Assembly (NCBI GenBank): GCA_016714985.1
Contig: JADKBS010000006.1
Location: 248,001 to 312,000 of the forward strand
Direction: 5' to 3'
DNA: 64,000 nucleotides
Origin: Saprospiraceae bacterium
GTDB taxonomy: Bacteria > Bacteroidota > Bacteroidia > Chitinophagales > Saprospiraceae
Part shown: positions 1-9,221 of the stretch, piece by piece
How the letters are laid out: the number at the start of each line of letters is the position of its first letter
Position numbering within the stretch: the stretch's first letter is position 1
Made by a program: the position numbers and the translations under genes
Notes under the pieces: model-generated
Told to the model about the DNA's origin: nothing
Database searches by the model: none
Seen by the model: the letters and a program-made list of their open reading frames with translations, nothing else

Positions 1-724
1 CAAATCGTGAAATACAGCCGTTGTCCATCAGGACTGATGGTTGTGTGCGCCGTCAATTTTTTTTCATCGTTGAAATTGTTGGGCATCAGCTTGCCTCTCC
101 CCTTGTTATCCGAAAACAGCACTTTGGAGAGTTTTCGTTTCGGGCGGTTCTTATCACTAGGAAGGTCAAAACGATAAGTTGTGAAATAAGTGGTGCCATT
201 AACTTCCACAGCCCCAAACTCCGAAAATGGTGTGTTGGTTTTTTTGTCGAGATGTGCCAAGCCAATTTTTTTATCTGCTACGAAAACCGTGTCCAAGGAA
301 GCCCAATCACAAACGCTGATTTCTTGGATAGCCCAGTCGGTGTAGTAATTGGGGTCTTCGTTTTTTGAAATAAATGCCTCGAACATTGTTTTTGCCTCCT
401 GGTATTTCCCAAGGCATTTTTTCACTTGCCCCAACCAAAAGGCAGCCAATCCAAACTTTCCGGAATCGCTGCTCGAAACTACTTTGGTATAATACTCCTC
501 GGCTATCTCGAAAGCATTGAAATGACGTGCCACCTCTGCGTATTTGAACCAAAGCCCGGCATCGTCGGGCATTCGTTTCATGGCCTCCTTATAATGGAAT
601 ATAGCCGTGAAGAAATCGTTTTCATTGAATGCCTTGTCACCTGCTTTTCGAAGGCAATGGCTGGTTGGCACCAACCAATAACAGTTAAAAATAGAAAGAA
701 AATGGCAAGGCCGAAGGCACGCAT
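1..724 (-). CDS. TPR / PD40-propeller protein, N-terminal part, frameshifted and cut by window edge
   Basis: Reading leftwards from an ATG at 724, about 26 residues form a clear signal peptide (hydrophobic core followed by GWCQ). That frame then stops early, while a long open frame shifted by one base continues from about 648 to the window edge without a stop. The continuation holds TPR-like helices (AFNENDFFTAIFHYKEAM, then FEIAEEYYTKVV) and, near the edge, the start of a PD40-type beta-propeller (TTISPDGQRLYFTI). Adding one A to the run of four A (T645-648 on the + strand) joins signal peptide and TPR part smoothly. This order resembles Bacteroidota TPR-PD40-OmpA proteins such as PorE of the type IX secretion system; the OmpA part, if present, is outside the window. 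Family assignment is inference from a partial protein. The GDPD gene ends 40 bp upstream in the same direction. Confidence 0.7.
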
Positions 725-764
725 AAAAGGATTTTTTAGCCAAGGTAGGGAAAATGACGGACAA

Positions 765-1661
765 TCATCTCATAGCCTCAGCGATGCGGTTCGGATAATC
801 GGTGATGATGCCATCAACGCCCCAGCGCCTAAGTTTTCTCATGGATTTGACATCATTCACCGTCCATGGGATGACCTTGATGCCTTTTCTGTGCAAAGCT
901 TTTACATCTTTTTTGCGAAGCAATTTGTGGTCAGGGCTATAGATGGGTGGCTGGAAGTCTATCAATTGTAAGTTGGCCTCATGGCCGTCCTTGTTTTCTA
1001 CCAAAAATGCAAGGGTCAGACCCGGGGCCAATTCATGAACGGCCTTAATGGCCCTGGTATCGAAAGATTGGACACAGCTCAATTGGCTGATTTTCAGCCG
1101 TTCCAGTTCAGCTATTACCAGTTTTACAAAATCTTCTACCTTGGGGGTGAAAATGCCATCGCCCTGTGGGTGGCTTTTTATCTCGATATTGAAGCGGGGC
1201 ATGGGGCGACTTGCCGCTTCGCAATGCACCCTAACAGCGGCGACCACATCCTCTAGGGAAGGCTTGTACGTTGATAGTCTGTTCTGTTCTGGGAACCGAC
1301 TATTTCCCCGACTCCCGCAATCGTACTGCTTTATTTGCTCATAGGTCAAATCCATGATGCGCAAGCTCATGGCCTCGTTCTTTGCGACTGCACTTCCATC
1401 AGGTTTCGTGCAGATGGTTTCCGACATCCATGGCTCGTGGCTCACAATAAGCTCCTGGTCTTTGGATACGGCCAAATCCAATTCCAAAGTCGTGACTTCG
1501 TTAAACTCCAAAGCCTTGAGAAAGCCTGACACAGTGTTCTCTGGCAATATCCCACGACAGCCTCTATGGCCTTGCCAATCAAAGGTTTGTGCATTCAAAT
1601 TGTCCATTGGTAACATGGTCAAAACACTTACGTAAACAGCGGTGAAAAAAACTGATTTCAT
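765..1661 (-). CDS. Glycerophosphodiester phosphodiesterase family protein, secreted
   Basis: The 298-residue protein starts with a signal peptide ending near LNAQ (residue 25), so it should act in the periplasm. The GDPD catalytic pattern is intact: GHRG (H32, R33), PENT (E41), the acidic pair in LELDLAVS (E60, D62) and the second histidine in VSHEPW (H75). The C-terminal region has the family's typical ending with PWTVND and GVDGIITDYP. Enzymes of this family hydrolyse glycerophosphodiesters to glycerol-3-phosphate and an alcohol. It is transcribed divergently from the adenylate cyclase gene, with a TAnnTTTG element 24 bp before the start. The substrate cannot be told from the sequence. Confidence 0.93.
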   Translation of the reverse strand: MKSVFFTAVYVSVLTMLPMDNLNAQTFDWQGHRGCRGILPENTVSGFLKALEFNEVTTLELDLAVSKDQELIVSHEPWMSETICTKPDGSAVAKNEAMSLRIMDLTYEQIKQYDCGSRGNSRFPEQNRLSTYKPSLEDVVAAVRVHCEAASRPMPRFNIEIKSHPQGDGIFTPKVEDFVKLVIAELERLKISQLSCVQSFDTRAIKAVHELAPGLTLAFLVENKDGHEANLQLIDFQPPIYSPDHKLLRKKDVKALHRKGIKVIPWTVNDVKSMRKLRRWGVDGIITDYPNRIAEAMR

Positions 1662-1684
1662 CTTGAGGAAGATTGTCGTTTGGG

Positions 1685-1692
1685 CAAAACTA
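1685..1692 (-). promoter_or_regulatory. Bacteroidota -7 promoter element (TAGTTTTG) for the GDPD gene
   Basis: On the minus strand the octamer TAGTTTTG matches the Bacteroidota consensus TAnnTTTG and sits 23 bp before the GDPD start codon. A TTG lies about 17 bp further upstream (1709-1711), as expected for the -33 element. The implied leader is about 15-20 nt. The assignment is by consensus only. Confidence 0.5.
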
Positions 1693-1769
1693 CGACCTCC
1701 CCAAGAAGCAATGCAGGAACATTTCTAAAATTAACGCTAAATTTCGCCGATTTTTAAAACCCTGTACAA

Positions 1770-3386
1770 ATGGAAAAATATCTTTTCTTGTTTTTCACCT
1801 CATTTTTTGCTGGCATCGGGCTGATAGCACAATCCGACGCCATCAAGAACCTAGAGAAAACCACCTTAAAAGTAACCGGAGAGGATTTCATCAATAATGC
1901 ACTTACCCTTGCTGAATGGCATTTCAACGAAGGCTTTTATGAAAAATCGGTTGAATGGGCCGATAAAGCAGGTGACGCCGCCAAGAAACTGAAGAACAAA
2001 GAGTACCTCGCCATCAGCCTCAACCAAAAAGGCAAGTCCCAAATGAAATTGGAAGGCAAGCGGCAGGTCATGAAGTCCAAGGCATTCAAGTCCTTCGAGG
2101 ATAGCAACAGCCAGACGACCGACGCAGACCTCAAATTGGACAATTTGCTGCACATGAAAACGCTTGCCACCGCTTTGGAAAAGAAAAAAGACCTTGAAAA
2201 AATCCAGCGGGAAATAGCTTTACTAGGAGGCAATGCCGATGCCGCCGCTGCATCAAATGGCGGTGGTGGATTCCTTTCAAGGCGGAAAAAAACGCAAGAA
2301 GACATGGCAAAAGCCCAGGCCCAAAACCAACAACTGGAGGCAACGGTTAGCAACCTCTCTAAGGAAAAAGAAAATCTTGCGAAACAGCAATCCAGTCTTC
2401 AAAAAATGATTGCTGCCAAGGAATCGGCTATCCAGAACATGACCGCAGCTCAGATGAAGCAGCAGCTCCTCTTTTCAGAACAAGAACGTTTACTCGATTC
2501 CATGAGTTTTGTTGGCGTAATGGACTCTATGCAGCTTGCCCAGAAAGATATGTTGGTTCAACAGCAACAGGCGGAACTGCAACAAAAACAAGCAGAGATT
2601 GATTTGCGCAACAGCCAACGAAACCTACTGCTCGCCTTGGTAGGGCTTGTTATCCTATTTGGAGGCGCTGTTTTTATGCGGTATCTAACTATCAGCAAGC
2701 ACAATTCGGTCTTGTCAGAAAAGAATCGAATCATTGAGGAAGAGCGCAATCGCTCTGAGCAACTACTGCTCAACATCCTCCCAGCCGCCATTGCCGACGA
2801 ACTAAAGGCGAACGGCTCTGCTGCGGCTCGCCGCTACGAGAATGCTACCGTTCTATTTACCGATTTCAAAGGCTTCAGCGCCATTTCCAAGCAGCTTTCA
2901 CCAGAAAAATTGGTGAAAGACCTCGATTATGCCTTCAAGAATTTTGACCGTATCATCGGGCAATTTGGTTTGGAAAAAATCAAGACCATCGGCGATGCCT
3001 ACATGTGCGCAGGAGGCATACCCGATGACGGTGCTGGCCACCCAAGGGATGTGGTGAAGGCCGCAATCGCCATTCAAGGTTTTTTGGACGACTGGAATCG
3101 GGAAAAAAAGAAAATTGGGGAATCTCCTTTTGAAGCTCGAATTGGTATCCACACAGGCCCACTGGTAGCTGGCGTAGTGGGTTCCAGAAAATTTGCCTAT
3201 GATATTTGGGGAGATACTGTAAACATTGCCTCCAGAATGGAAAGTAGCAGCGATGCTGGGAAGGTCAATATCTCTGCCTCAACCTTTGCTTTTGTAAAGG
3301 ATGAGTTCAAGTGCGAATACCGGGGCAAAGTGCCGGCCAAAAACGTTGGCGAAGTAGAAATGTACTACATAGGAGGGCTGAACTGA
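1770..3386 (+). CDS. Membrane-anchored class III adenylate cyclase with N-terminal helical sensor region
   Basis: This 538-residue protein has a signal-like N-terminus (1-20), a helical TPR-like segment, a long Gln/Lys-rich coiled coil (about 175-280), one transmembrane segment (about 285-305), a short cytoplasmic coiled coil and a class III cyclase domain (about 335-538). The metal-binding Asp is in FTDFKGFS (D365) and the second acidic site in TIGDAYM. The purine-selecting pair is K405 (IKTIGD) and D478 (YDIWGD), which predicts ATP, not GTP, as substrate. The transition-state Asn and Arg are in VNIASRMES. It therefore probably makes cAMP in response to a periplasmic or membrane signal. There is no HAMP, CHASE or GAF domain that I can recognise. 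The gene stands alone, divergent from GDPD. Confidence 0.92.
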   Translation: MEKYLFLFFTSFFAGIGLIAQSDAIKNLEKTTLKVTGEDFINNALTLAEWHFNEGFYEKSVEWADKAGDAAKKLKNKEYLAISLNQKGKSQMKLEGKRQVMKSKAFKSFEDSNSQTTDADLKLDNLLHMKTLATALEKKKDLEKIQREIALLGGNADAAAASNGGGGFLSRRKKTQEDMAKAQAQNQQLEATVSNLSKEKENLAKQQSSLQKMIAAKESAIQNMTAAQMKQQLLFSEQERLLDSMSFVGVMDSMQLAQKDMLVQQQQAELQQKQAEIDLRNSQRNLLLALVGLVILFGGAVFMRYLTISKHNSVLSEKNRIIEEERNRSEQLLLNILPAAIADELKANGSAAARRYENATVLFTDFKGFSAISKQLSPEKLVKDLDYAFKNFDRIIGQFGLEKIKTIGDAYMCAGGIPDDGAGHPRDVVKAAIAIQGFLDDWNREKKKIGESPFEARIGIHTGPLVAGVVGSRKFAYDIWGDTVNIASRMESSSDAGKVNISASTFAFVKDEFKCEYRGKVPAKNVGEVEMYYIGGLN

Positions 3387-3410
3387 ATTGAGCGCATTCA
3401 TGGATAAACC

Positions 3411-5255
3411 TCATTCCTCATCCCTGAAAATAATATCCCCTTGACTGTACTGCTTCAGTAAATGTCGGTACCGTGTGAAGATTTTTTTCTTTGAAACAAA
3501 GCCAATGAAAGCGCCTTTTTCACTGAGTACAGGCAGTTTCCAGACCCAGGTTTCATCGAATTTTTTCATCACGTCGCCCATTCTCTCACTTAGTACCAAG
3601 GTATGTGGCGGCATGATGGCCAAATCCCTTGCATTTAGGTTTTCGGTTCGATTATCGTCGAAAAGCAGGTCTTTTAAATCTTCGAACAACACAATCCCAG
3701 CGAATTTTTTTTGCTCGTCCAAAATGGGGAAAATGTTTTGTTTGCTCTTCAAGAACCGTTGGATAAGCGCTTTAGCATGGAGGTCGGCGGGCACGGTTTC
3801 CACATCTGTTTCTATGATTTTGTTGAGGTCTATGCTGTTCAGCAAGAAGCTGTCACGGTCAGCTTGGATATAGGCTCCATCCTCTTTTAGTGGTCGGGTA
3901 TAAACGGAAGTTGGGTCAAAATGTCGAGTGATAAAGTACGACATCGCTGATACTATCATTAATGGCACGAACAGCGAATATCCCCCTGTGATTTCCGCAA
4001 TAAGGAAAATGGCCGTCAAAGGGGCATGTACCACCCCGGCTATGACCCCAGCCATGCCTACCGCAACAAAATTCGATTCCACTATTTTCAACAATCCTGT
4101 AAGCGTGATTAGCCTTGCAAATATGAAGCCGCTAACAGCACCAGTGAACAACGAGCCAGCGAATATGCCCCCGTTGCCACCTGAACCTATGGTCAGGGAG
4201 GTGGCTATAACCTTCAAGAAGCCCAAACAACCAAGAAAAGCCAATAGCAACCATTCTGATTGGAATTCGCCAAACAAGGAGCGTTTGAGCAATAGGCTTT
4301 CGTTGCCTGAAATCAATTTTTCGATGGTTGTATAGCCCTCGCCATAAAGCGGTGGAAAAATAACAATCATTAGCCCAAGCAGCGAGCCGCCCAATATGGC
4401 TTTTCGAATTCGCAGGTTAAACCTACCCAGTTTTTTCTCTAGAAAGTGAGTCACTCGGGTAATATAGACCGAAATCAGCCCACAAATGATGCCAAGCATA
4501 AAATATAGCGGTATGCTCTTCAGTCTCCATCCTTCTTCCGAAAGCATGAAAAGTCGGTCATCGTAAAACAATTGCGCCAGCACAGCAGCCGTGGCCGCCG
4601 AGATGAGCAAGGGCACAAATACGGGGATGGTGATTTCGGTCAGCAATACCTCTGCTGCGAAAATGACCCCTGCCACTGGAGCATTGAAAATGGCTGCTAT
4701 GCCAGCAGATGCACCACAGGCAAGCAGGATGGTGCGTTCTTTTGTCCCAAGTTCTAGTTGCGTGGCAATATTGGAACCTATGGCACTACCTGTGAGTACG
4801 ATTGGCGCTTCAAGTCCAGCACTGCCACCCATTCCAACCGTTAGCGCACTAGTAATAAGGTGTCCGTATGTATCACGTCTGTCAAGTTTCCCTTTTTTTT
4901 GAGTGATGGCAAACAAGATTTTCGTGACCCCTTTCTTCAGTTTTCCACCCAAAAAACGCTGTTCGAAGATGACGCTCAACAAAATGCCAATAATGGGCGT
5001 GATGAATATCAAAAAATAGTTGGTCTGCCCAGTCGCAAGCCCTTGTTGCACCTGTTCCTCCACCCAATGCACCATTGATTTCATCAAAACAGCGGCCAAG
5101 CCAGCCACTACTCCAATTAGGATGCAGGCCAATAGCAGGTAATTCTTCTTGCTCAGACGTTCTAGAAGTAAAACATTGAGGCGCCGAAGCTGATGTAACA
5201 TCGTAAAGAATGGAAGTGTGAAGTAAGGAGGCAAGTGGGTAAAGGTAATTTTCAT
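3411..5255 (-). CDS. ClC-family chloride channel/antiporter with C-terminal CBS domains
   Basis: The 614-residue protein has the multi-helix ClC core. The family signatures are present: GGSAGLEAP in place of the usual GSxGREGP (the gating Glu is kept, but Arg and the second Gly are replaced) and GSGGNGGIFAGSLFTGA for GxxxGGxFxPxL. The C-terminal 140 residues form a CBS pair (IIETDVETVPADLHA, then DLAIMPPHTLVLSERMGDV), a region that binds adenine nucleotides in other ClC proteins. An alternative ATG at 5201 would remove 18 poorly conserved residues. The stop of thyA lies 28 bp upstream, so thyA and this gene are probably co-transcribed. Whether it is a channel or a proton-coupled antiporter cannot be decided here. 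Confidence 0.93.
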   Translation of the reverse strand: MKITFTHLPPYFTLPFFTMLHQLRRLNVLLLERLSKKNYLLLACILIGVVAGLAAVLMKSMVHWVEEQVQQGLATGQTNYFLIFITPIIGILLSVIFEQRFLGGKLKKGVTKILFAITQKKGKLDRRDTYGHLITSALTVGMGGSAGLEAPIVLTGSAIGSNIATQLELGTKERTILLACGASAGIAAIFNAPVAGVIFAAEVLLTEITIPVFVPLLISAATAAVLAQLFYDDRLFMLSEEGWRLKSIPLYFMLGIICGLISVYITRVTHFLEKKLGRFNLRIRKAILGGSLLGLMIVIFPPLYGEGYTTIEKLISGNESLLLKRSLFGEFQSEWLLLAFLGCLGFLKVIATSLTIGSGGNGGIFAGSLFTGAVSGFIFARLITLTGLLKIVESNFVAVGMAGVIAGVVHAPLTAIFLIAEITGGYSLFVPLMIVSAMSYFITRHFDPTSVYTRPLKEDGAYIQADRDSFLLNSIDLNKIIETDVETVPADLHAKALIQRFLKSKQNIFPILDEQKKFAGIVLFEDLKDLLFDDNRTENLNARDLAIMPPHTLVLSERMGDVMKKFDETWVWKLPVLSEKGAFIGFVSKKKIFTRYRHLLKQYSQGDIIFRDEE

Positions 5256-5283
5256 ACCATCAAACCGCTTGCCTTCCTACCAT

Positions 5284-6078
5284 TCAGACTGCTACCTCCG
5301 CTTTTATATGCGGGTGTGGGTCGTAATCAAGGAGTGTGAAATCCTCGTATTTGAAGCTGAAAATGTCTTTCACTGCGGGGTTGATTTCCATGCGGGGCAA
5401 TGGCCTTGGTGCACGGGTAAGCTGTAGTTCCGCTTGCTCGATATGGTTCAAGTAGAGGTGAACATCCCCAAAGGTGTGCACGAATTCGCCCGGCTCCAAA
5501 TCGCAGACTTGCGCCATCATTTGCAGTAGTAAAGCATAGGAAGCAATATTGAAAGGCACGCCAAGGAAGACGTCGGCAGATCGTTGGTAAAGCTGGCAGG
5601 AAAGGCGCCCGTCTGCGACGTAAAACTGGAAAAGAGCATGGCAGGGACTAAGTTTCATCTCTTGCAAATCGGCCACATTCCATGCATTCACGATGATGCG
5701 GCGACTGTCGGGTGTTTGTATGATTTGCCTTACTGCCTCTTCAATTTGGTTGAAGGTTCTGCCATCTCGCTTCTCCCACGATATCCATTGCTTACCGTAA
5801 ATAGGGCCGAGGTTGCCTTCCTCATCCGCCCACTCGTTCCATATCCGCACACCGTTGTCTTGTAAGTATTTTATATTTGTGTCGCCTTTCAAAAACCACA
5901 GCAGTTCATAGATGATGGATTTTGTGTGCAGTTTTTTTGTGGTCAAAAGCGGGAATCCATCTCTTAGGTCGAATCGCATTTGATAGCCAAAAACACTAAG
6001 GGTGCCAGTGCCGGTTCGGTCGCTTTTCTTTGTTCCTTTTTCAAGGATGTGCTGGAGCAAATCAAGGTATTGCCGCAT
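5284..6078 (-). CDS. thyA: Thymidylate synthase
   Basis: Starting at the ATG at 6078 (MRQYLDLLQHILEKG), the protein is 264 residues, the same length as E. coli ThyA, and aligns with it from the first residue; an upstream in-frame ATG at 6153 would add 25 unrelated residues. It methylates dUMP to dTMP with methylene-tetrahydrofolate. The catalytic Cys is C146 in LSPCHALFQFYV. The dUMP-binding region DRTGTGTLSVFG is at residues 20-31, and the phosphate-binding RR pair is at SRRIIVNAWN. It is the first gene of an apparent two-gene unit with the ClC gene. Confidence 0.98.
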   Translation of the reverse strand: MRQYLDLLQHILEKGTKKSDRTGTGTLSVFGYQMRFDLRDGFPLLTTKKLHTKSIIYELLWFLKGDTNIKYLQDNGVRIWNEWADEEGNLGPIYGKQWISWEKRDGRTFNQIEEAVRQIIQTPDSRRIIVNAWNVADLQEMKLSPCHALFQFYVADGRLSCQLYQRSADVFLGVPFNIASYALLLQMMAQVCDLEPGEFVHTFGDVHLYLNHIEQAELQLTRAPRPLPRMEINPAVKDIFSFKYEDFTLLDYDPHPHIKAEVAV

Positions 6079-6175
6079 AAATTCTGGTTGGAGAACAAAT
6101 TGGAATTGAAAGAACTTAAATTGTTGTTGCAAATCGCACCAACGAACCGTCATTAAGTCGTTTCAGGATTTGGGC

Positions 6176-6183
6176 CAAAATTA
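6176..6183 (-). promoter_or_regulatory. Bacteroidota -7 promoter element (TAATTTTG) for thyA
   Basis: TAATTTTG on the minus strand matches TAnnTTTG and lies in the divergent gap between thyA and the START-domain gene, about 100 bp before the thyA ATG. A TTG is found about 22 bp further upstream. Consensus match only. Confidence 0.4.
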
Positions 6184-6252
6184 GGAAACCTTGCAAATTC
6201 TGCTTCAACAATCCTACGATTGATTCGTTTTTATCGTTTGACAAAGCCGTTT

Positions 6253-6915
6253 ATGAAAAAAACTTTTCGACTTTTTGCATTGCTTGCCGTTGGCTTCGCT
6301 TTTTTGGCTAGCCCGGTTCATGCCCAGGACTGGGTGCTGAAGAAGAACAAAGGTGGCGTTAAGGTCTATGTCCGTGACCAAGCTGGCACCAACATCAAGG
6401 AATTGAAGTTCTCTACCACCATTGAGGCTTCGTTGACGACCATTGCAGCCGTACTTACAGATGTAAAAGGATACGATGAATGGAGCTATGGCGCTTCCAA
6501 CTCAAGGGTCGTAAAGCGAATTTCAGATACGGAGGTGCATTATTATACCGAAGTTGATTTTCCTTGGCCATTCGACAACAGGGACGTTATACTGCATTCC
6601 AAGTTTTGGCAAGATAAAAAGACTTTGGCACTGCATTCCCATAGCACGTCCAGCCACTGGTTAGAAAAGGAAAGCGATGACATAATCAGAATAAAGAAAT
6701 GCGAAATCATTTGGGTGTTTACTCCAATTGGCAACGGCAAGGTACAGGTGGATTACTTCTTGAACTCTGACCCTGCTGGCAGTATCCCTGCTTGGATGAT
6801 TAACCTCGCCGCCGACCAAGGCCCGCTAAACACCATGTCCTTGTTCAAGGAAATGTTGAAGAAAGAGAAGTACAAGAACAGCAAACTTGCTTATGTCGAG
6901 GAGAAGAAAAAATGA
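6253..6915 (+). CDS. START-domain lipid-binding protein, secreted
   Basis: The likely start is the ATG at 6253 (MKKTFRLFALLAVG), which gives a proper signal peptide ending at VHAQ and a 220-residue protein. The mature part has the START/SRPBCC fold pattern: WVLKKNKGGVKVYVRD, then SLTTIAAVLTDVKGYDEWSY, YYTEVDFPWPFDNRDVILH, and a C-terminal amphipathic helix (GPLNTMSLFKEMLKKEKY). Small bacterial START proteins of this kind are thought to bind a hydrophobic ligand in the periplasm; the ligand is unknown. The gene stands alone, divergent from thyA and convergent with the tonB-like gene. Confidence 0.88.
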   Translation: MKKTFRLFALLAVGFAFLASPVHAQDWVLKKNKGGVKVYVRDQAGTNIKELKFSTTIEASLTTIAAVLTDVKGYDEWSYGASNSRVVKRISDTEVHYYTEVDFPWPFDNRDVILHSKFWQDKKTLALHSHSTSSHWLEKESDDIIRIKKCEIIWVFTPIGNGKVQVDYFLNSDPAGSIPAWMINLAADQGPLNTMSLFKEMLKKEKYKNSKLAYVEEKKK

Positions 6916-6979
6916 ACAAAAGTCCTTCTGTCGTTTTTGCTTTTTGATGCTTTGTAACGAATTGACAGTAAGGGCTTTA

Positions 6980-7733
6980 TCAGTTTAACTTGTACTTTAC
7001 AGGCAGGCTAAATTGCACCTTAACCGGAACCTTACGCTGCATGCCAGGTGTCCATTTTGGTAAGCTGTTCACGACCCTTAGGGCTTCTTCCCCACAGCCG
7101 CCTCCGATGTCCCTCAGAATAATGGCATTGCTCACGGAGCCATCATTTTCTATGACAAATTTGATGTAAACTGTGCCTTCAACGCCAGTTTGGCGGGCGA
7201 TTTCGGGATACCTGATTTTTGAATATACATAGGTTAACAACATGCTTGTGGTGCATTCTTGTTTTTCTTGTTTTGAAAGCACTTCTTGGTCGCAACCACT
7301 GAAAGCGGGCATATCCTCTAGGATTTTGAAGATTTTAGATGGGTTTTCTGTTTCTTCGGGCGGAGGAGGGGCTGCTTGTCGGAGTATGAACTACAAGCGG
7401 GCCGACATTGCCAAGCTCGACTTCCGAGGTACTATTCGAATCAACGGGGATAGTGGATGGCAAAAATCCAATTGTTAAATCTGGCACTTCCACAATCAAG
7501 TCATTTGGTTTCAAGCGGGCGGTTTGCGGTACGGACTGTTGCCTTGGTTGGTTAACAGTGTAGGGCTTAATGGTCACTTCCGCGGGATAGGATTCTTCTT
7601 CAAAAACCAAAAGAGGCTTTCGTTCCGAAGTCCAATTGAAGGCGAAAATGGCGAACAAGATAGCGGCTGCAAAGCCAATACGGACATTGATGGAGCGCAG
7701 GCGCTCCATCCTTGAGATGTGGATACTTTTCAT
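6980..7733 (-). CDS. Energy transducer TonB family protein, frameshifted
   Basis: Two adjoining frames make one TonB protein of about 250 residues. The first (7733 to about 7390) begins MKSIHISRMERLRS and has a single transmembrane anchor (IGFAAAILFAIFAFNW) followed by a Pro-rich stretch. The second (about 7390 to 6980) reads LRQAAPPPPEETENPSK and then the TonB C-terminal domain (IRYPEIARQTGVEGTVYIKF, and a final GEEALRVVNSLPKWTPG). The first frame ends in an unrelated RRNRKPI at 7335, while the second is open back to a stop at 7391-7393. One extra base, or two missing bases, between about 7362 and 7390 explains this. TonB proteins couple the proton gradient to outer-membrane receptors. An error or a real mutation cannot be told apart from the sequence. 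Confidence 0.85.
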
Positions 7734-7804
7734 AGCTTTAAAATTTGGTACAACAGAATAGATGCATAGGTTGTTATTTTTGGCGCTTCGCAATCCTGAA
7801 TTCT

Positions 7805-7812
7805 TACTTTTG
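7805..7812 (+). promoter_or_regulatory. Bacteroidota promoter (TTTG ... TACTTTTG) for the M16 peptidase
   Basis: TACTTTTG matches TAnnTTTG. A TTTG about 20 bp upstream (within TATTTTTGG near 7775-7780) fits the -33 box. The start codon lies 76 bp downstream. Confidence 0.5.
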
Positions 7813-7888
7813 CAATCCTGTAGTCGAGAAATTTATTTCCCGACAAGCCAAAACAGCTAGGAAATAAATTTTCTGGCAACAACTAACC

Positions 7889-9178
7889 GTGATAGAATAC
7901 GAAAGACATGTTTTGAAAAACGGCCTTAGAGTGCTGCTGCACGAAGATAAAAGCACTCCGATGGTGGCCGTAAATCTCCTCTACGACATTGGTAGCAAAG
8001 ATGAAAACCCTGAAAAGACGGGCTTTGCACACCTTTTCGAGCACTTGATGTTCGGTGGTTCCGCGAATATTCCTGATTTCGACGACCCCATTCAATTGGC
8101 TGGTGGCGAGAACAATGCCTTCACGAACAACGACATGACCAATTTCTACCAAGTGCTGCCTGCCGAAAACTTGGAGGTGGCGCTTTGGCTAGAGAGTGAT
8201 CGTATGTTGAGCCTAAATTTTGATGAAAAGGTGTTGGATACGCAGCGAAAGGTGGTGGTGGAGGAATTCAAAGAGACCTGCCTGAACGAACCTTATGGTG
8301 ACGTCTGGCACCACATTTCCGACCTCGCCTACAAAGTCCATCCATACCGCTGGCCGACTATTGGGCTGGAACCCAAGCATGTGGAAGATGCAAGATTGGA
8401 CGACGTAAAGGATTTCTTTTTCAAGTTTTATCGTGCCAACAACGCCATTCTTGTCATTGCAGGCAATGTGAATCCATCCAAGACTTTAACGCTAGTTGAA
8501 AAATGGTTTGGGGACATTCCTGCAGGAGAAGTGCCTCAGCGTCTTTTGCATGCTGAACCCAACCAATCTGATTTTAGGGAAAAAATTGTTGAGGCCAAAG
8601 TGCCGGTTGATGCGCTTTACCTTGTTTTTCATACTTGTGCTCGCATACATCCTGACTTCTACGCCGTTGACCTATTGTCCGATGTGCTGGCAAGTGGTCC
8701 ATCCTCAAGGCTGTACCGAAGGTTATTGAAGGAGAAGAAGCTTTTCAGCCATATTGACTGCTATATAACGGCAAGCAACGACCCAGGCCTTTTAATTGTT
8801 GAGGGCAAACCTACGAACGGGGTTTCGATGGAGGCTGCGGAGGCGGCGATTTGGGAAGAAATTGCACAGTTGACCGACCAGCCCATTGCGCAGCAAGAGC
8901 TTGAAAAAATCGTGAACAAAAGCGAAAGCTCGCTTGTGTTCTCAGAGGTCAGCGTGCTGAACAAGGCCATCAACCTTGCATTTTTTGAATTGGTCGGTGA
9001 TGCTTCTATCATCAATCGAGAAGTAAATCTTTATCAAAATGTAACCGTGGAAGAAATGCAGCGAGTGGCCAAGGAGGTTTTCAAAAAAGAAAACTGTTCG
9101 AGATTGATTTACAAGGCAACGCTCCCAAAAGGCGAAGTAAGTGCATTTGAATCCGACGATGAGGACGAGGATGAGTAA
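7889..9178 (+). CDS. M16 family zinc metallopeptidase (insulinase / processing-peptidase type)
   Basis: The 429-residue protein starts at a GTG (GTG ATA GAA TAC). The inverted zinc motif HxxEH is intact in FAHLFEHLMFGG (H48, E51, H52), and a third, distal Glu ligand is available in VVVEEFKETCLNEPYGD. The C-terminal half has the second M16 domain, with ASGPSSRLYRRLLKEKKL. The protein ends in an unusually acidic tail (DDEDEDE). There is no convincing signal peptide. Many Bacteroidota encode M16 subunits as adjacent pairs (active plus inactive); here no second subunit follows, and a terminator and the convergent HYR gene come next. Confidence 0.93.
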   Translation: MIEYERHVLKNGLRVLLHEDKSTPMVAVNLLYDIGSKDENPEKTGFAHLFEHLMFGGSANIPDFDDPIQLAGGENNAFTNNDMTNFYQVLPAENLEVALWLESDRMLSLNFDEKVLDTQRKVVVEEFKETCLNEPYGDVWHHISDLAYKVHPYRWPTIGLEPKHVEDARLDDVKDFFFKFYRANNAILVIAGNVNPSKTLTLVEKWFGDIPAGEVPQRLLHAEPNQSDFREKIVEAKVPVDALYLVFHTCARIHPDFYAVDLLSDVLASGPSSRLYRRLLKEKKLFSHIDCYITASNDPGLLIVEGKPTNGVSMEAAEAAIWEEIAQLTDQPIAQQELEKIVNKSESSLVFSEVSVLNKAINLAFFELVGDASIINREVNLYQNVTVEEMQRVAKEVFKKENCSRLIYKATLPKGEVSAFESDDEDEDE

Positions 9179-9221
9179 ATTAATCCTCCTATCTTGAAAT
9201 CCGTAAACCAGTGTCCTGAAT

